Of a stretch of DNA of 64,000 nucleotides, positions 24,439 through 33,326 are shown piece after piece. Each line of letters starts with the position of its first letter. Position 1 is the stretch's first letter. Source of the DNA: Candidatus Gastranaerophilales bacterium (GTDB taxonomy: Bacteria; Cyanobacteriota; Vampirovibrionia; Gastranaerophilales; Gastranaerophilaceae). Both the position numbers and the translations under genes were made by a program. Below the pieces are notes generated by a model. It searched no databases. It saw only the letters and a program-made list of their open reading frames with translations, and was not told the origin of the DNA. The DNA is taken from the NCBI GenBank assembly GCA_944322755.1, contig CALUPY010000007.1, positions 1 through 64,000 on the forward strand, in the 5' to 3' direction.

Positions 24439-25608
24439 TCAGCTAAAAAGTTTTTTAAATCTTTGCATTGCCTCAATGGTATTTTCTTTTGAGCCAAACG
24501 ATGTTAATCGGAAATAACCTTCACCGTTTTTGCCGAAGCCGGAGCCTGGAGTGCCTACTACCTGAATATTTTCAAGCAGGTAGTCAAAGAAATCCCAAGA
24601 CGTCATATTATTCGGACATTTTAACCAGATATACGGAGAATGTTTTCCGCCGACATGCCAGATATTACACTGTTCCAGCGTGTCTGAGATGACTTTTGCA
24701 TTTTCTTTGTAATATCCGATATTTTCTTTAATTTCGGCCTGTCCTTTTTCGCTGAACACAGCTTCCGCACCACGTTGTATTATGTAAGGTACACCGTTGA
24801 ATTTTGTTGTTTGTCTTCTGAGCCAGAATTTATTAAGCTTTCCGAGTGCCTTGGGGACTATTGTGTAGCCGCAGCGTGTGCCGGTAAAGCCGGCTGTTTT
24901 TGACAATGAACAAAACTCTATGGCACATTCTTTTGCACCTTCAATTTCGTAAATACTCCGAGGCAGAGAATCGTCAGACACGAAACATTCATATGCTGCA
25001 TCGAAGAGTATAACAGCTCTGTTTTTGAGTGCATAATCTACCCATTTTTTGAGTTGTTCTTTGTTGTATACAGCGCCTGTGGGATTGTTCGGTGAACAAA
25101 TATAAATAATGTCGGCTTTTACACTTTCATCGGGCAAAGGCAGGAACTCATTTTCTCCGTTTGCATCCGCAAAAATTACTTTTCTGCCAGCCATAACATT
25201 TGTGTCAACATAAACAGGATAAACAGGGTCCGGAACGAGCACTGTATTATCCTTTGAAAAAATATCCAGAATATTTCCCAAATCGCTTTTGGCACCGTCA
25301 GAAATAAATATCTCATCAAGTTCAAGCTGAACATTACGTTTTAAATAATATCTTTGCACAGCTTCCCTTAAAAAATCATATCCCTGCTCGGGACCGTAGC
25401 CTCTGAATGTAGCCTGAATACCCATCTCATCTACTGCTTTATGCAGTGCATCAACAACCGCCTTGCACAACGGCAGAGTAACATCGCCTATTCCGAGTCT
25501 TATAACTTTTTTATCAGGATTTTTTTGTATAAATTCATTGACTTTTTTGGCAACTGTAGAAAAAAGATAACTTTCTTCAAGGTTTTGATAATTTTCGTTT
25601 ATATTCAT
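24439..25608 (-). CDS. dapL: LL-diaminopimelate aminotransferase
   Basis: A 389-residue fold-type I PLP enzyme that converts tetrahydrodipicolinate directly to LL-diaminopimelate using glutamate, in lysine and peptidoglycan precursor synthesis. Visible family features are RLGIGDVTLPL (residues 37-47), FRGYGPEQGY, the PNNPTG block (173-178), FDAAYE (202-207) and the PLP lysine in SLSKTAGFTGTRCGY (Lys237). DapL is typical of Cyanobacteria, Chlamydiae, plants and their relatives, which supports the taxonomic guess. It stands alone and has its own terminator. Confidence 0.95.
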   Translation of the reverse strand: MNINENYQNLEESYLFSTVAKKVNEFIQKNPDKKVIRLGIGDVTLPLCKAVVDALHKAVDEMGIQATFRGYGPEQGYDFLREAVQRYYLKRNVQLELDEIFISDGAKSDLGNILDIFSKDNTVLVPDPVYPVYVDTNVMAGRKVIFADANGENEFLPLPDESVKADIIYICSPNNPTGAVYNKEQLKKWVDYALKNRAVILFDAAYECFVSDDSLPRSIYEIEGAKECAIEFCSLSKTAGFTGTRCGYTIVPKALGKLNKFWLRRQTTKFNGVPYIIQRGAEAVFSEKGQAEIKENIGYYKENAKVISDTLEQCNIWHVGGKHSPYIWLKCPNNMTSWDFFDYLLENIQVVGTPGSGFGKNGEGYFRLTSFGSKENTIEAMQRFKKLFS

Positions 25609-25701
25609 ACTTTCCCCTTTTTATTACGCGTAATTACCGTATATAACAGTAAAATTATAAACAAAAATTATAAAATTATGCAAACTCGTTATAAAAGGCG
25701 T

Positions 25702-27804
25702 TTAGAAAGTTATTTTTGTTCCTATTGTCACAGACGAATTGTTTCTCGTTTTGTTTAGTGCGTCGCGTTCGTTATTGTATCTGACAGAAACAGATGTTTT
25801 TGGATTCAGCTGCACACCGAGGCCTACAGAAAAAAGAGTTTTGTTTTCAGTCTGCTCATTAAAACCGCCTATTGTAATTCTTTGACGATACAGACCTACG
25901 TTTGCATCTCCGTAGAGCAAGACATTGGAGTTAGATGGCTTAAAAACAACGGATACATTACCGTCAACTCCGAAATCTTTATCAACGGCAGTCACGACAG
26001 CACCGGCATTTACACCTGCATTTATACACATGTTTTTATTAGGATTGCAGTTTACAGATGAAGACGCATTAAGTTTTACACCAGGCTGGAGTCCAAAACA
26101 CATGCCTGTATTCGTAAACTTCAAATCAGTCAATACACCGCCGCTTACGCTATTTTTCAATGTAACATCCTGAATTCTGTTTTTTAATTCAAAGCCGTCT
26201 TCTGCCAGAATACGGGCATCTCCTCTTACTCCAGAACCCGCGAGTTCAAAAGTTGTGCCGGCGCAAACAGTTGTTTTCGCGGAATTAGAGAGTTCCATAT
26301 TTTCAGTCTTAAGCAGAGTCGATTTTTTGCCGACAGAGCCTTTAAAAAAGGTCGACAGATATTTAGTTTTTTGAAATGCCGGGGTATGCTTAAAAATAGC
26401 ATTTTCCGGCGTATTATCGACAACCGGAGCCATTGCATTTATTGTTTCATTATCAAAACCGGCACTTGTTAAATCATTGCGGATATCTTCCGTCATTTTC
26501 GATAAAGCATTCAGATTTCCTGTGTCATCCTGTATATATTCACAGCCTCCCAATTCTCCTGCAGTGTAAGAGGTTATGCCTTTTGTGTCATAAAATATGC
26601 CGCTGTCATGATTTATTCCCTTGTGTTCCAGTTTTAAGCCGACACTTTCCGAATTAAGAAACATCGATGTTTCATTGTTCTTTTTAAAACCGAGAGTAAT
26701 TGATGTTTCTGTATCCTTTACGGAATTTCCATAGACAAGTGAGCCTCCGGCTTCTGCTGAAAGATTTCCGTTTGTTGATATTTCAAAAGAACCTTTCACA
26801 GCAGGTGCCGGATTTATCGGTAAATCGAAAGGCGTTTCAAGATGGTAGTCACGCTTGTCCATTTCATCGCCGAATACAGCCTCTTTTTCAAGGGCAAATT
26901 CCTGATATGATTTTTCTCCGTCATCCTGAAACATAATATAACCGGTGCTTTCAAGAGAATGGCTCCTTTTAAAGACTTCTCTTGCTGCATCTTTTATATT
27001 TGCTGCATTGATAACTATATTTTTTCCATAGTTATTAAAAACATATTTTCCGTCACTTTGCTGATAAAGAAGTGTCAGGTGGTTGCCGCCTTCAACATTT
27101 CCTCCTGAAAGCAGAGCTGATTTTATTCCGCATTCATCAAGTGTGTTCATTATAAAAGAATGAATGGGCCCGCAAATAAAACCGCTCAGCTGTTCTCCAT
27201 CAGGTGTGTTAATGATTTTGTCGAGCACTTCAGGCTGATTTTCACCGACTTTTTTATGAGGAGTTTTGTCATCGTACAACTTATTAAAATCCTCAAGAAG
27301 TCTTGATATAGTAGTGTTAAGGATTTTCGGATTGTCTTTGTTCTCATTGATATAATCTTTTAAATATTGATACGTCTTTTGTGAAGAATTTCCGTTGTTT
27401 TTGTAGAAAGTCTTCAAATCTGCTAAATCAATACCAATAAGGTCAGTTCTGTCATTATAATCTTTCGAATTATATTCCTTTGAAAAAAGTGGTTCAGGCA
27501 TATTTATATCAGGAAGATTTTCTGTGTTGTTCTCCCGGTTTTCGTCATATCCTTGTAAAATATTATCCAGAAAGTCATCGAAAGAGCCGGTATCGTCGTA
27601 TATAGTCACATTTTTTGTATACTCAGTCAGAACAGGCGCAATTTCTGCACTTTCAATTTTTCCATTCATTACAGGCGAATCTTCAGTAATTGTAACATTA
27701 AATTCCGCCTGGGATGGCTTTCTTAATACAACGTCATCATTTGCCGCATGTTTACTTTCCTGTAATATATCAGTTTTTCCTTGCTTATTATCCTCAACCG
27801 GCAT
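25702..27804 (-). CDS. predicted Cys-peptidase/transglutaminase-like domain joined to a C-terminal beta-barrel
   Basis: A 700-residue protein; ATG 27804 follows GAGGAG. Residues about 205-290 have the layout of a papain/transglutaminase-type domain: Cys211 in GFICGPIH, His242 in GGNHLTLLY, then Asn257/258 in VFNNYG. From about 330 to the end the sequence alternates polar and hydrophobic residues in many short strands with turns, and the last residues (SSVTIGTKITF) end in Phe, as in outer-membrane barrels. No Sec signal peptide is visible at the N-terminus, which is odd for a barrel. An autotransporter-like surface peptidase is the leading idea; a non-exported beta-solenoid is the alternative. 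Confidence 0.6.
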   Translation of the reverse strand: MPVEDNKQGKTDILQESKHAANDDVVLRKPSQAEFNVTITEDSPVMNGKIESAEIAPVLTEYTKNVTIYDDTGSFDDFLDNILQGYDENRENNTENLPDINMPEPLFSKEYNSKDYNDRTDLIGIDLADLKTFYKNNGNSSQKTYQYLKDYINENKDNPKILNTTISRLLEDFNKLYDDKTPHKKVGENQPEVLDKIINTPDGEQLSGFICGPIHSFIMNTLDECGIKSALLSGGNVEGGNHLTLLYQQSDGKYVFNNYGKNIVINAANIKDAAREVFKRSHSLESTGYIMFQDDGEKSYQEFALEKEAVFGDEMDKRDYHLETPFDLPINPAPAVKGSFEISTNGNLSAEAGGSLVYGNSVKDTETSITLGFKKNNETSMFLNSESVGLKLEHKGINHDSGIFYDTKGITSYTAGELGGCEYIQDDTGNLNALSKMTEDIRNDLTSAGFDNETINAMAPVVDNTPENAIFKHTPAFQKTKYLSTFFKGSVGKKSTLLKTENMELSNSAKTTVCAGTTFELAGSGVRGDARILAEDGFELKNRIQDVTLKNSVSGGVLTDLKFTNTGMCFGLQPGVKLNASSSVNCNPNKNMCINAGVNAGAVVTAVDKDFGVDGNVSVVFKPSNSNVLLYGDANVGLYRQRITIGGFNEQTENKTLFSVGLGVQLNPKTSVSVRYNNERDALNKTRNNSSVTIGTKITF

Positions 27805-28281
27805 AAAACTCCTCAACTGTTCATAATTCCCCGTATATAGATATAAAAGTATTTTTTACTAAAAAATTGCCTAAAAAATTTCAACTTAACTCCGAAGGGA
27901 TTAAAAGACACACTAAATTGTCCTGGAAAAATTCGTGATAAGACTCTGCCTCACAAAACAATCCTGAGAATTGTTTTGTGAGAGGTAAATGATGTGAACG
28001 AATTTTTTGACAAATCAAACACTCACAGCGAAGCGAGCAGTAGTGAGCCAGTCTTTGAAACGCAGTGTAGGTGAGTGTCACTTTTTCACTATACGTGAAG
28101 ACATTTTGCACGAAATCAAAGATTTCTGCAAAAGAAGTCAAAGGTGAGCAGGTACAGGCTGCGTTGAGCGAAACCAGACTGGCATGCCGCGTGAGGCAAA
28201 ACCGAATCAGGTGTCCATGTGAGCCAAAACCACGCTTTTGGTGAACGTCTGATTTCAATAGAGCCGGCGGCAACTGCGGCA
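27805..28281. other. GC-rich, hairpin-dense intergenic element A (candidate structured RNA or repeat)
   Basis: This 477-base gap has no convincing gene. From about 27895 the base composition rises to roughly half G+C, in contrast with AT-rich surroundings. It contains an outer stem AAAAATTCGT/ACGAATTTTT (27927-27936 with 27998-28007) enclosing a perfect 13-base-pair hairpin (27950-27982), plus several GTGAG/CTCAC complementary pairs. Parts recur at 36711-36838 in the same orientation: AAAAATTCGTGATAAG, ACGAATTTTTTGA, GAGCAGGT.CAG and AC.[GC]GGCAC. A 133-codon frame on the minus strand has composition unlike protein. It may be a noncoding RNA gene or a degenerate mobile repeat. Confidence 0.5.
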
Positions 28282-29538
28282 CTATATTATTTCAGCTGCA
28301 GTGCAGTGTATTCCGCCTGCAGTATTAAAAAGTCTTTCTGTAGTTTTGTCGTCAATAAAGTGTATATTTTCTTTTGCAACGTAGTCTTTAATACTCTCAA
28401 TAAAAGCATTTTTTGTACTAAAACCTGTTTTTGCTTCAATTTCCTGAGTAATCCCAATAGCCCTGTCCAATAACGGGGCATTTGTAATATATACGGGTTT
28501 TCCGTCTTTTTCTGAAACTATTGCATTCAAAAAATTGTTCTCATATTTATTAGTTAAATTAACCCCAATAGTCTCATCATGACCAGCCTTAAAAGTCTGC
28601 AATTCAATAAACTTGTCCACCATAGATTTAAGCCTGGGGTCATCGTTTTTCGAAATGTCTTTTAAAAAGTCCATATTGTTATGAAAATTATTGAGCATTT
28701 CTTTTTCTTTTGCTTTATCTTTGACCGGTTGAAGATAATAATAGTTTCCCGGTACACGAATTGGCTTATAGCCTGAATCTTCGAGCTTTTCAATCAGTTT
28801 TGGCATAACATCTTTATGTTTATATGGTGCAAACCGTTCTGTAATTTCAAATTTTTCAAGATATAAACCCAGCTGATTACAGACTTCTTCAAGCTGTGCG
28901 CGCTCTTTACTGTCCGGGTTAGCGGTTTTTATATAATTTTGAATTTTTTTAATGCCTGATTTTAACATATCTTTTGTGAGTTCATAATCAGCAACAAGCA
29001 CATTTCCGTCATTAAGCGGTCGGATAAACAAATCGATATGATAATCAAGACGTGGGATTGAATGAATTTTTTCCACTCCATACACTGTCTTCAAAAATTC
29101 ATCCGGAAACTCCTTTGCTTTATTTTCACCGAGCAGCATTTCGCGTCTGCCTTTATTCTCACAAATAAAGAAATTTCCGCCTCTTAAATGCATCGGCAGT
29201 TTCACGGGTTCAAAACCCAAGGTCTTTTTTATGCCATCTGCAGACGCTCTCAAAACTCTTTTTAGATGTTCCCGTGTTGAGTCAAAAAGGACGATATCTG
29301 TTTTGTTTTTTAGAAAAGTTATGTAGTCCTGCGCCCACATTAGATAGCTTTTCTGCTGAAGGTCATAAATTTCTTTTTTTATTGATTTTGAGGCAATATT
29401 TGGCGTAAATACATCGAGACCTGTTGTTAAACTAAGCTTTTTAAGGGCTTGTGCACAGTTTTTATCTGTTACATAAAGTCCCCTCAATGGCATAGCCCCG
29501 TATCCTTTGAATGACGGTGAATATGATATTGTGTTCAT
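28282..29538 (-). CDS. arginine/agmatine-deiminase-fold protein with PSFKG motif
   Basis: A 418-residue protein starting MNTISYSPSFKGYG. It shows the pattern of guanidine-modifying hydrolases: WAQDY (Asp71; usually W.RDY), LRGGNFFI (119-125), DYHIDLFIRP (His167, Asp169) and, at the C-terminus, GGIHCTAAEI with the nucleophile Cys412. These enzymes hydrolyse guanidino groups, as in agmatine deiminase or peptidyl-arginine deiminase. The substrate cannot be fixed, and an Arg-to-Gln substitution in the WAQDY block may alter activity. No signal peptide. It lies divergent to the L,D-transpeptidase gene. The presence of an enzymatic fold in the SFKG set makes it a good experimental entry point. Confidence 0.68.
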   Translation of the reverse strand: MNTISYSPSFKGYGAMPLRGLYVTDKNCAQALKKLSLTTGLDVFTPNIASKSIKKEIYDLQQKSYLMWAQDYITFLKNKTDIVLFDSTREHLKRVLRASADGIKKTLGFEPVKLPMHLRGGNFFICENKGRREMLLGENKAKEFPDEFLKTVYGVEKIHSIPRLDYHIDLFIRPLNDGNVLVADYELTKDMLKSGIKKIQNYIKTANPDSKERAQLEEVCNQLGLYLEKFEITERFAPYKHKDVMPKLIEKLEDSGYKPIRVPGNYYYLQPVKDKAKEKEMLNNFHNNMDFLKDISKNDDPRLKSMVDKFIELQTFKAGHDETIGVNLTNKYENNFLNAIVSEKDGKPVYITNAPLLDRAIGITQEIEAKTGFSTKNAFIESIKDYVAKENIHFIDDKTTERLFNTAGGIHCTAAEII

Positions 29539-29643
29539 AATTTGTTTTTCCCTTTTCTGATATAATTAATAAGCAAAAATAAAAAATTTTGCTATTTTAT
29601 CATCAGCGCAAAAAAAATTTTGTTCTGTTTTAAAACTAATACT

Positions 29644-30345
29644 ATGAAAATATCACCACTTAACGGAATCAAAAAAGCTATAGGAATCACACTGGCCGCA
29701 GGTTCAATTGCATTTGCAGCTCCTGCTGCAATGAAAGCGCAAAATGCGTGGACAAAAGAAGTGTTTATATTAAAGAAAGATACATTTGAACACACAAAAG
29801 ACTCGATAGACATACCGGAAAAGACCATAACAAAAGATTCTATTCCGTCAATCGCAAGAGTTCCTGCCTCAGGCACATCAGACAAGGCTGTCTTGGATGA
29901 AGCACCGAATCCGTCAATCTACATTGCAGGAGAAAAGAAAAAAGCGGCAATAGTCGTTGACCTATCCAAAAATGTTTTGTATTTTTACAATGATAAAGGT
30001 ACACCGGTGTCTGCATACCTTGTCGCAAGCGGAAGAAAACGTTATCCCACTGATACAGGTATAAGAATTGTTACGCATATTGAAAGATATCCGTATAAAA
30101 CAGCATCTCCAAAAACCAAACGTTATAAAAAGCCCTGGGATTACGGCCCAAGAGTAATCTGTCTTGAGACTGTAGACCAAAAGACCGGAGCAAGAGGCAA
30201 AACCGGTGAATTTATTCATGGCAATAATAATCCCTCCAGCCTTGGAAAATACGCATCTTTGGGCTGTGTCAGAATGGATAACACAGTTATAAAACAGCTG
30301 GCCGGTTTGGTTAAACCAGGTGATTTAGTAATAATGAAACGATAA
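29644..30345 (+). CDS. secreted L,D-transpeptidase (YkuD domain)
   Basis: A 233-residue exported protein with a signal peptide (hydrophobic stretch residues 8-27, Ala-rich cleavage region). The YkuD domain occupies about residues 98-233 with His192 in FIHGNNNP and the catalytic Cys208 in SLGCVRM. These enzymes form 3-3 cross-links in peptidoglycan or attach proteins to it. The spacing between His and Cys is normal. I chose ATG 29644 because the upstream in-frame ATG would put charged, non-signal residues first. Monocistronic, and transcribed away from the deiminase-fold gene. Confidence 0.92.
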   Translation: MKISPLNGIKKAIGITLAAGSIAFAAPAAMKAQNAWTKEVFILKKDTFEHTKDSIDIPEKTITKDSIPSIARVPASGTSDKAVLDEAPNPSIYIAGEKKKAAIVVDLSKNVLYFYNDKGTPVSAYLVASGRKRYPTDTGIRIVTHIERYPYKTASPKTKRYKKPWDYGPRVICLETVDQKTGARGKTGEFIHGNNNPSSLGKYASLGCVRMDNTVIKQLAGLVKPGDLVIMKR

Positions 30346-30400
30346 TTCGCCGCTGCTAATTGACATTGCCTGAAGATATCACACAAAAATACGCATAAAA

Positions 30401-30907
30401 TCAGTAATCCAGCCCGCCTCCGATTCTGGTTAAGTTGTTACGTATTTCAATTTCCATATCAACTACGGAATCAAAAGAATCTTTCTTTTCTGCTTTATTC
30501 TTTTCAAATTTATCCGCAATTGCTTTGATATCACGGGGATTTTCATAGTTTCTCACTTTTTCTTTTATTATTTTAAAGAACAGTCTTTTTTCTGCAACAT
30601 CAATGGTTTTGTTACAAATAAGCAGAAGAGATTTTGCTAGACTTTTCGGCTGTTTCAAAATTACAGCCAAACTTCTTTCTCCCGGTGCTAATTCAGTTGA
30701 CAAATAAACTTCATAATCTCCCCTGTCATTTTTTCTTGCATCCAAAATAGTTGTATTTTCAGTATTAGGATATGAAGCTTGAAACAGATTATTATATTTT
30801 TTCAGTTTTTTGCTGTCATTTTTAAATTCTTCTCTTTTTAGTCTTTCCTGCAAATCGCTGCTGAGACGCATTTTAAAGCTTACAGGAGAAACTGAATTTA
30901 TTTTCAT
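30401..30907 (-). CDS. small hypothetical protein with VSFKM motif
   Basis: A 168-residue protein starting MKINSVSPVSFKMRLSSDLQ; ATG 30907 follows AAAGGT. The rest is Lys/Glu-rich and alternates strands (DARKNDRGDYEVYLSTELAP) with long helices. No membrane segment or known domain. The N-terminus is a textbook example of the short motif seen in the 6-18 kb block, which shows that the motif is not confined to that block. Confidence 0.58.
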   Translation of the reverse strand: MKINSVSPVSFKMRLSSDLQERLKREEFKNDSKKLKKYNNLFQASYPNTENTTILDARKNDRGDYEVYLSTELAPGERSLAVILKQPKSLAKSLLLICNKTIDVAEKRLFFKIIKEKVRNYENPRDIKAIADKFEKNKAEKKDSFDSVVDMEIEIRNNLTRIGGGLDY

Positions 30908-31059
30908 AGTTTTATACCTTTTATTTGTAACTAAGTAAATAATAGCCCGAACAAAAAACACATAGTCATTTCCAAGTGATATACGTAAAAATATTTTTAC
31001 ATTATTCAAGGCAATTTTTAAGTAAAAAATTACTTTATATATTTAAATAGGGGGATATT

Positions 31060-31851
31060 ATGCCAGATAGAGACCAGGTAATGAGACTATTTAAAAGTGC
31101 AATGTCCTACAGAGACTCGAAAAGAGTTCTGATTAATTCCGCTAAAAAAGAATATGCAGAAGAAATTGATATATTGCAGGAAAAAGGAGAAAGTATTGCA
31201 GATAAGTTAAAGACTACTGCAAAAATTATTATCAAAGGAAAAGATGACGAATATTATCCTAAAACAGCAAAAGGCACAACCCCCACGATATCTCAGGAGA
31301 GATATGAAAACAGTTATATGAATACCAATATAGATGCAACACGGACTGTTATGAGGCCCAAGCCGCCTGTTATAGAAAAAAGCTCAAAATTTTTTAAAAA
31401 CGTAAAATATGATGTAAGTGTTTCAAATATTGTTTCGGAACGACAAATAGGTCACAATTCAATACTTGCCCGTGATGTAGACTTTTTTGATAAAACAGCG
31501 ACATTTAGTTTTCAAAAAATAGGTGATGGAGGTTATACAAAAATATCAGCCGGCGCCGGATATAATTTTTTCAAAAAGCGGGTAAAACTTGATGCCCACT
31601 ACACTATGCCAGACAGTTTTATAAGAGGCAGAGTCTACATTGAAAAGGACAATCCAGGAGTAAATGTAGAATATATAAGAGAAATGCCAAAAGACGGAAC
31701 GCTAAATATAAATGGCGGTGTTTTTAAAGATGATGCGGCTTTTCAGATTGAATATAATGCAAAACTCGATAAAAATACTAAGATGGTAATAGGTGCATAC
31801 GGCACCACTAAATACAAAGAAACCGGTGTATACGGACGTCTGGAATTTTAA
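31060..31851 (+). CDS. hypothetical protein with barrel-like C-terminal domain ending in Phe
   Basis: A 263-residue protein behind GGGGG at 31050-31054. Residues 1-60 form a charged helix; residues about 125-263 are alternating strands with conserved Gly/Tyr (TKISAGAGYNFFKKRVKLDA, then GVYGRLEF at the end). A terminal aromatic residue after an alternating strand is the usual signal for assembly of outer-membrane barrels, but no Sec signal peptide is present. It resembles the C-terminal domain of the 25702-27804 protein in style. About ten strands could make a small barrel. Function unknown. Confidence 0.5.
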   Translation: MPDRDQVMRLFKSAMSYRDSKRVLINSAKKEYAEEIDILQEKGESIADKLKTTAKIIIKGKDDEYYPKTAKGTTPTISQERYENSYMNTNIDATRTVMRPKPPVIEKSSKFFKNVKYDVSVSNIVSERQIGHNSILARDVDFFDKTATFSFQKIGDGGYTKISAGAGYNFFKKRVKLDAHYTMPDSFIRGRVYIEKDNPGVNVEYIREMPKDGTLNINGGVFKDDAAFQIEYNAKLDKNTKMVIGAYGTTKYKETGVYGRLEF

Positions 31852-32193
31852 TTACAATTGTATTTGCATAATTTTGTCATATGCCTGAATAATCTTGCCA
31901 GTGACAGTTGTGGCGACGGAAACTCCGAGCTCTGCTTTTGCCATTGCGGTCATAACATCATGGATATCTACGTTATTATTTTCCTGCATTGCATCTTTCA
32001 GCAGTTCATCCGGTGCATTCATTTCGTGGTTTAAATTTTCAATTAATCCTGAAAAAACAGCTGAAAAATCACTTGTTTCAGGTTTTTCAATACGCCCCAT
32101 ACGCATTGGAGCTACGCCTGTGCCTGTGTTCAGTTTTGTCGGCTGTATACGTTCAAAAAGATTTATATTCGGTGCAAATTTTTTTTCTATCAT
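31852..32193 (-). CDS. fliE: flagellar hook-basal body protein FliE
   Basis: A 113-residue FliE, which connects the MS ring to the rod and is an early export substrate. The C-terminal half has the family pattern (NNVDIHDVMTAMAKAELGVS, then KIIQAYDKIMQIQL). It is the last gene of the rod operon, 15 bases after the lytic transglycosylase gene. Length and lack of a signal peptide are normal. Confidence 0.93.
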   Translation of the reverse strand: MIEKKFAPNINLFERIQPTKLNTGTGVAPMRMGRIEKPETSDFSAVFSGLIENLNHEMNAPDELLKDAMQENNNVDIHDVMTAMAKAELGVSVATTVTGKIIQAYDKIMQIQL

Positions 32194-32208
32194 AATAACT
32201 TCCTATTT

Positions 32209-32853
32209 TTATCCTAAATAGTTTGCGAGAATGCTTTTTACGTAGTTCTGGGTTTCTTTAAACGGAGGTACTCCGCCATATTTGTCTACATTACCTCCAC
32301 CTGCATTATAAGCAGCAAGCGCAAGTACTACATTTCCGTTATATCTTGCAAGAAGACCTTTAAGATGTCTTACTCCTCCGTCAAGATTTTGCAAAGGATT
32401 GAATGCATCTTTAACGCCAAGCCCTTTTGCTGTTGCAGGCATAAGCTGCATTAACCCCATTGCTCCTGCGTGGGAAAGAGCTTTCGGGTTAAAGCCAGAT
32501 TCCTGTTTTATAACAGCTTTGACAAGCTTTTCGTCCATATCATATTTTTTGCAAATCTGGGAAATAAGACTGAGGATGTGGCTTTTTCCTGCTGGTACCT
32601 TTATATTGTCAACAGAAGACGAATTCTGTACAGGATTAGCAGCCTGGGTTTTTTCTTGTTTTGCAACCCTGAAAACATTTGCTTTACTGCTTTTTAATAC
32701 CTCTGCGAATGTGCTTTTCTCGGCATTTTGCGCGGCTTCCGGGTTAAGCTGGCGCTCAATTGAATTGACACGGGCTTTTATAACGGCAAGTCTTTGGATT
32801 GCCGCTTCTTTTCCGCCTTCATTTATATATGCCTGTATTGTGGGTGAAAACAT
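32209..32853 (-). CDS. lytic transglycosylase (SLT domain), flagellar operon
   Basis: A 214-residue protein. Residues about 95-214 form a Slt-type lysozyme-like domain with catalytic Glu118 in KQESGFNPKA, followed by GAMGLMQLMPATA and AYNAGGGNVDKYGG. Such enzymes open peptidoglycan glycan strands. No Sec signal is visible at the N-terminus, so export through the flagellar type III apparatus, as for FlgJ-type muramidases, is plausible. Its place between flgC and fliE supports a role in passing the rod through the wall. Confidence 0.9.
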   Translation of the reverse strand: MFSPTIQAYINEGGKEAAIQRLAVIKARVNSIERQLNPEAAQNAEKSTFAEVLKSSKANVFRVAKQEKTQAANPVQNSSSVDNIKVPAGKSHILSLISQICKKYDMDEKLVKAVIKQESGFNPKALSHAGAMGLMQLMPATAKGLGVKDAFNPLQNLDGGVRHLKGLLARYNGNVVLALAAYNAGGGNVDKYGGVPPFKETQNYVKSILANYLG

Positions 32854-32866
32854 TTGCCTTTACCTG

Positions 32867-33310
32867 TTATTTTCCTATTTCAACAGCTCTTTGCGCCATT
32901 GCTTTTGATATTGTTATAACTGCGAGGTTTGCTTCGTAAGCTCTTTGTGCAATATTTGCATCTGCAATATCGACTATAGGGTTTACGTTAGAAGCGCGTA
33001 TGTAACCGTTTGCGTCAGCGTCGGGATGACCAGGTTTGTATATTCTTTCGCCGAGAGTCGGGTCTTCAACTACACCGGTAAAGCATACACCGCCTTGTAA
33101 AAAAGGAAGTGTGCCGGTTCCGAATACATCTTCTTTCATTGAGTTCAAAAGCCCATGGAAAGAGATGTCGTCTGTTGCATTAAGTACCGGGATTTTTCTT
33201 ACATAGTTTGGTGTATCTATGTTTGCAATGTTTTTTGCGTGAATTTTAATTCTTTTTCCGTGTACGCCTAAACTTTTTTCGCCTATGTTTAATGCTTCTA
33301 TCAAACTCAT
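32867..33310 (-). CDS. flgC: flagellar proximal rod protein FlgC
   Basis: A 147-residue FlgC. The N-terminal rod signature is present (GVHGKRIKIHAKNIANIDTP near residues 15-34), and the C-terminal part ends in AQRAYEANLAVITISKAMAQ, which forms the coiled-coil partner helix. The middle GYIRASNVNPIVDI block is typical of FlgC. It follows flgB by 16 bases. Confidence 0.95.
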   Translation of the reverse strand: MSLIEALNIGEKSLGVHGKRIKIHAKNIANIDTPNYVRKIPVLNATDDISFHGLLNSMKEDVFGTGTLPFLQGGVCFTGVVEDPTLGERIYKPGHPDADANGYIRASNVNPIVDIADANIAQRAYEANLAVITISKAMAQRAVEIGK

Positions 33311-33326
33311 ATTTTAAATCCTTCTA

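Noticed and set aside
27881-28282. 133-codon minus-strand frame
   Set aside because: It covers a hairpin-rich, GC-rich region, has Cys/His/Ser-rich composition with no domain or ribosome site, and is better explained by noncoding structure.
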